DNA of 64,000 bases, taken from assembly GCF_004000945.1 (NCBI RefSeq), contig NZ_BIMF01000011.1, positions 124,001-188,000 on the forward strand, written 5' to 3'. The position numbers and the translations under genes are program-made. The stretch's first letter is position 1. The number at the start of each line of letters is the position of its first letter. The notes under the pieces are model-generated. The model had not been told where the DNA came from. It did not search any database and saw nothing but the letters and a program-made list of their open reading frames with translations. Below are positions 62,640 to 64,000 of this stretch, piece by piece. The stretch is from Paenibacillus lautus NBRC 15380 (GTDB lineage Bacteria; Bacillota; Bacilli; Paenibacillales; Paenibacillaceae).

Positions 62640-63542
62640 CTATCTTTGTACCGCTGGCACCCCGCCCCGCTTCTGCGCCGCCATCTGCGGATACGCAATG
62701 CCCAGCAGGATGACAATAACCCCGATCCATTGCAGCGCAGTCACCTGCTCGCTCAGCACCAGCACCGAAGCGATAACGGCGACGGGCAGCTCTCCGGCAC
62801 CAAGAATGGTTGCCAGTCCCGTGCTGATTTTGGGTGCACCCAGTGCGAATAGCAGCACGGGCAAAACAACACCGAATACGCCCAAGATGAGGCCGAACAG
62901 CCATAACCCGTTGTCAAACAGGGATATCTCCGTGTACACTTTCGGCGTGAACAGGATCGTCAGCAGAATCAGGCCACCCGTTGAGGTATAGAAGCTCCGG
63001 GTAATCGGTGACATCTGCGTCTCGACCCGGCCGCTGAAGAAAACAAACAAAGCCATCATCAAGGCAGCAGTCAGCCCCAATAAAGTCCCTTTCAAATTCA
63101 GCTGAATCTCGCCTGCGCCCAAAATCCCCCCAGCCATAATCGTCCCGACGAACAGGATGATAACGGAGATGACAGTGGATTTATCCGGCCATTGCCGTTT
63201 CACAATGGCTTCGATCATGACGCCGATCCAGGTAAATTGAAATAGAAGAACAACGGCAATCGATGCCGGAATGCTCTGAAGGGCAAGGTAATACGTGACG
63301 CCTGTAAGACATGTACATAACCCAACCCCAGCTAGTCTTAGGAATTGCTTGCCCGTAACCTTTTGACGTCCAAAAAACAGCATCAGCACAAACAGAATGA
63401 TCCAGCCTGTCCCGAATTGGCTGATCATAACCTCCTGAAATAGGAATCCTTCCTGGTAAGCGAGCTTAACGACCGTTGACAGAATACCGAAACAGCAGGC
63501 TCCCAAAAATACGAAGAATGAATTTTTCAACAAATGCAACAA
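62640..63542 (-). CDS. EamA / drug-metabolite family transporter
   Basis: Membrane protein of 300 aa with ten hydrophobic helices in two repeated halves of five, the EamA (DMT) layout. The first half opens FFVFLGACCFGILSTVVKLAY; the second-half signature is GAPKISTGLATILGAGELPVAVIASVLVLSE, close to RhaT/YdcZ-type EamA carriers that export amino acids or metabolites. The TTG at 63542 is the start, with GGGGGAG 7 nt upstream. It is a single-gene unit between two terminators, transcribed towards the loaP-like gene. A link to polyketide export is possible only by proximity. Confidence 0.88.
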   Translation of the reverse strand: MLHLLKNSFFVFLGACCFGILSTVVKLAYQEGFLFQEVMISQFGTGWIILFVLMLFFGRQKVTGKQFLRLAGVGLCTCLTGVTYYLALQSIPASIAVVLLFQFTWIGVMIEAIVKRQWPDKSTVISVIILFVGTIMAGGILGAGEIQLNLKGTLLGLTAALMMALFVFFSGRVETQMSPITRSFYTSTGGLILLTILFTPKVYTEISLFDNGLWLFGLILGVFGVVLPVLLFALGAPKISTGLATILGAGELPVAVIASVLVLSEQVTALQWIGVIVILLGIAYPQMAAQKRGGVPAVQR

Positions 63543-63564
63543 CTAAAAACTCCCCCTTACGCAA

Positions 63565-63620
63565 CAAAAAAACCCCACTTTCACTGTTTTGGAATCCAGA
63601 AAACAGTAAAAAGTGGGGTT
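63565..63620 (-). terminator. Strong terminator between the partial gene and the EamA gene
   Basis: A long stem, AACCCCACTTT with AAAGTGGGGTT plus inner ACTGTTTT/AAAACAGT, is followed on the minus strand by seven T. It lies about 80 bp after the stop of the partial gene and 23 bp before the EamA start, so it ends the upstream transcript. An attenuator role for the EamA gene is possible. Confidence 0.8.
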
Positions 63621-63701
63621 GACTCTGTTTGATATTGAATTATGGTCTTATCTTAAGACAAAATCTCAACATTGTAAATACCAAATGGGGTAAGTTTGTA
63701 T

Positions 63702-64000
63702 TTATGAAGACAGCTTTGCAAAGATCTCTCTCAATTTAGCAACAGCCTCGATTTCCAGAGCTTTAATATCCTCTACCAGCGATATCGCCGTTGTTGCTTG
63801 AACCTCCGAATTAGGCTCCCCGCCTAACGGAAATGGAAACATCTGATGCAGGACACTGAACTTCTCGCACATTCCCGAATATAACGCACTGGCTTCCTTG
63901 AACTGCTGCGTAAGCTCCGGTCCTTCCTTATTCGCATCGGGCCAAGCTGCAATCAGTTCCTTAAAGAACTCAGCAGCGTAATACCGGGCATCTCTTAATA
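63702..64000 (-). CDS. Unidentified protein, C-terminal end (runs off the window)
   Basis: Open frame of 98 codons from the window edge to TAA at 63702, with no start visible. The peptide reads LRDARYYAAEFFKELIAAWP, then ALYSGMCEKFSVLHQMFPFP, and ends in IKALEIEAVAKLREIFAKLS. It looks like a bundle of amphipathic helices with no catalytic motif and no membrane segment. Codon use matches the neighbours and a strong terminator follows, so it is probably a real gene. I do not recognise the family. Confidence 0.7.
   Translation of the reverse strand, partial: LRDARYYAAEFFKELIAAWPDANKEGPELTQQFKEASALYSGMCEKFSVLHQMFPFPLGGEPNSEVQATTAISLVEDIKALEIEAVAKLREIFAKLSS

Noticed and set aside
1-64000. CRISPR arrays, insertion sequences, tRNA or rRNA genes, attachment sites
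   Set aside because: No regularly spaced direct repeats, transposase motifs, terminal inverted repeats or recognisable structural RNA genes were seen.

Overview
The window looks like a Paenibacillus-type Firmicute chromosome segment. Base composition is moderate, Shine-Dalgarno sites are strong AGGAGG-like, and TTG/GTG starts are common. An SLH-anchored exoprotein, a Firmicute-type coproporphyrinogen oxidase and a Bacillus-style trans-AT polyketide synthase (PKS) locus with a LoaP/NusG-like antiterminator all point the same way. This assignment is inference from gene families; no 16S gene is present.

Positions 1-9.8 kb are ordinary chromosome. They hold a partial SWIM zinc-finger gene, a metallophosphoesterase, an HD hydrolase, and a CUT1 sugar ABC importer whose lipoprotein gene carries a one-base frameshift. 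They also hold an MFS efflux gene divergent from a MerR regulator, and an M29 aminopeptidase. From 9.8 to 15.0 kb lies one very large secreted, SLH-anchored phosphoesterase. From 15.5 to 19.0 kb, a coproporphyrinogen/protoporphyrinogen oxidase-DUF1697 pair and a small alarmone synthetase gene are interleaved with two paralogous candidate small RNA genes. Each of these RNAs has the same GTTTCA-N13-GGGTAW promoter, the same closing helix and its own terminator.

From 19.2 to 61.9 kb is a minus-strand trans-AT PKS operon, read from 61.8 kb down to a terminator at 19.2 kb. The order is: leader with hairpins and a terminator; AT-ER (PfaD type); PKS1; PKS2; PKS3; a frameshifted metallo-beta-lactamase-fold hydrolase; and an acyl hydrolase-like AT. 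The three PKS proteins (3237, 3445 and 6001 aa) carry ten KS and ten intact ACP domains. PKS1 is [KS-DH-KR-ACP][KS-KR-ACP][KS0]. PKS2 is [DH-ACP][KS-DH-KR-cMT-ACP][KS-DH0]. PKS3 is [KR-ACP][KS-ACP][KS-KR-ACP][KS-ACP][KS-DH-KR-ACP][KS-ACP-TE]. Two modules are split between proteins, one as a KS0/DH dehydrating bimodule. No cis AT, NRPS module, HMG-CoA-synthase cassette, free ACP or PPTase is present.

The divergent gene at 62.0 kb encodes a LoaP-like NusG paralogue, which probably lets RNA polymerase read through the leader terminator into the 42-kb operon. An EamA transporter and the C-terminal end of an unidentified gene close the window.
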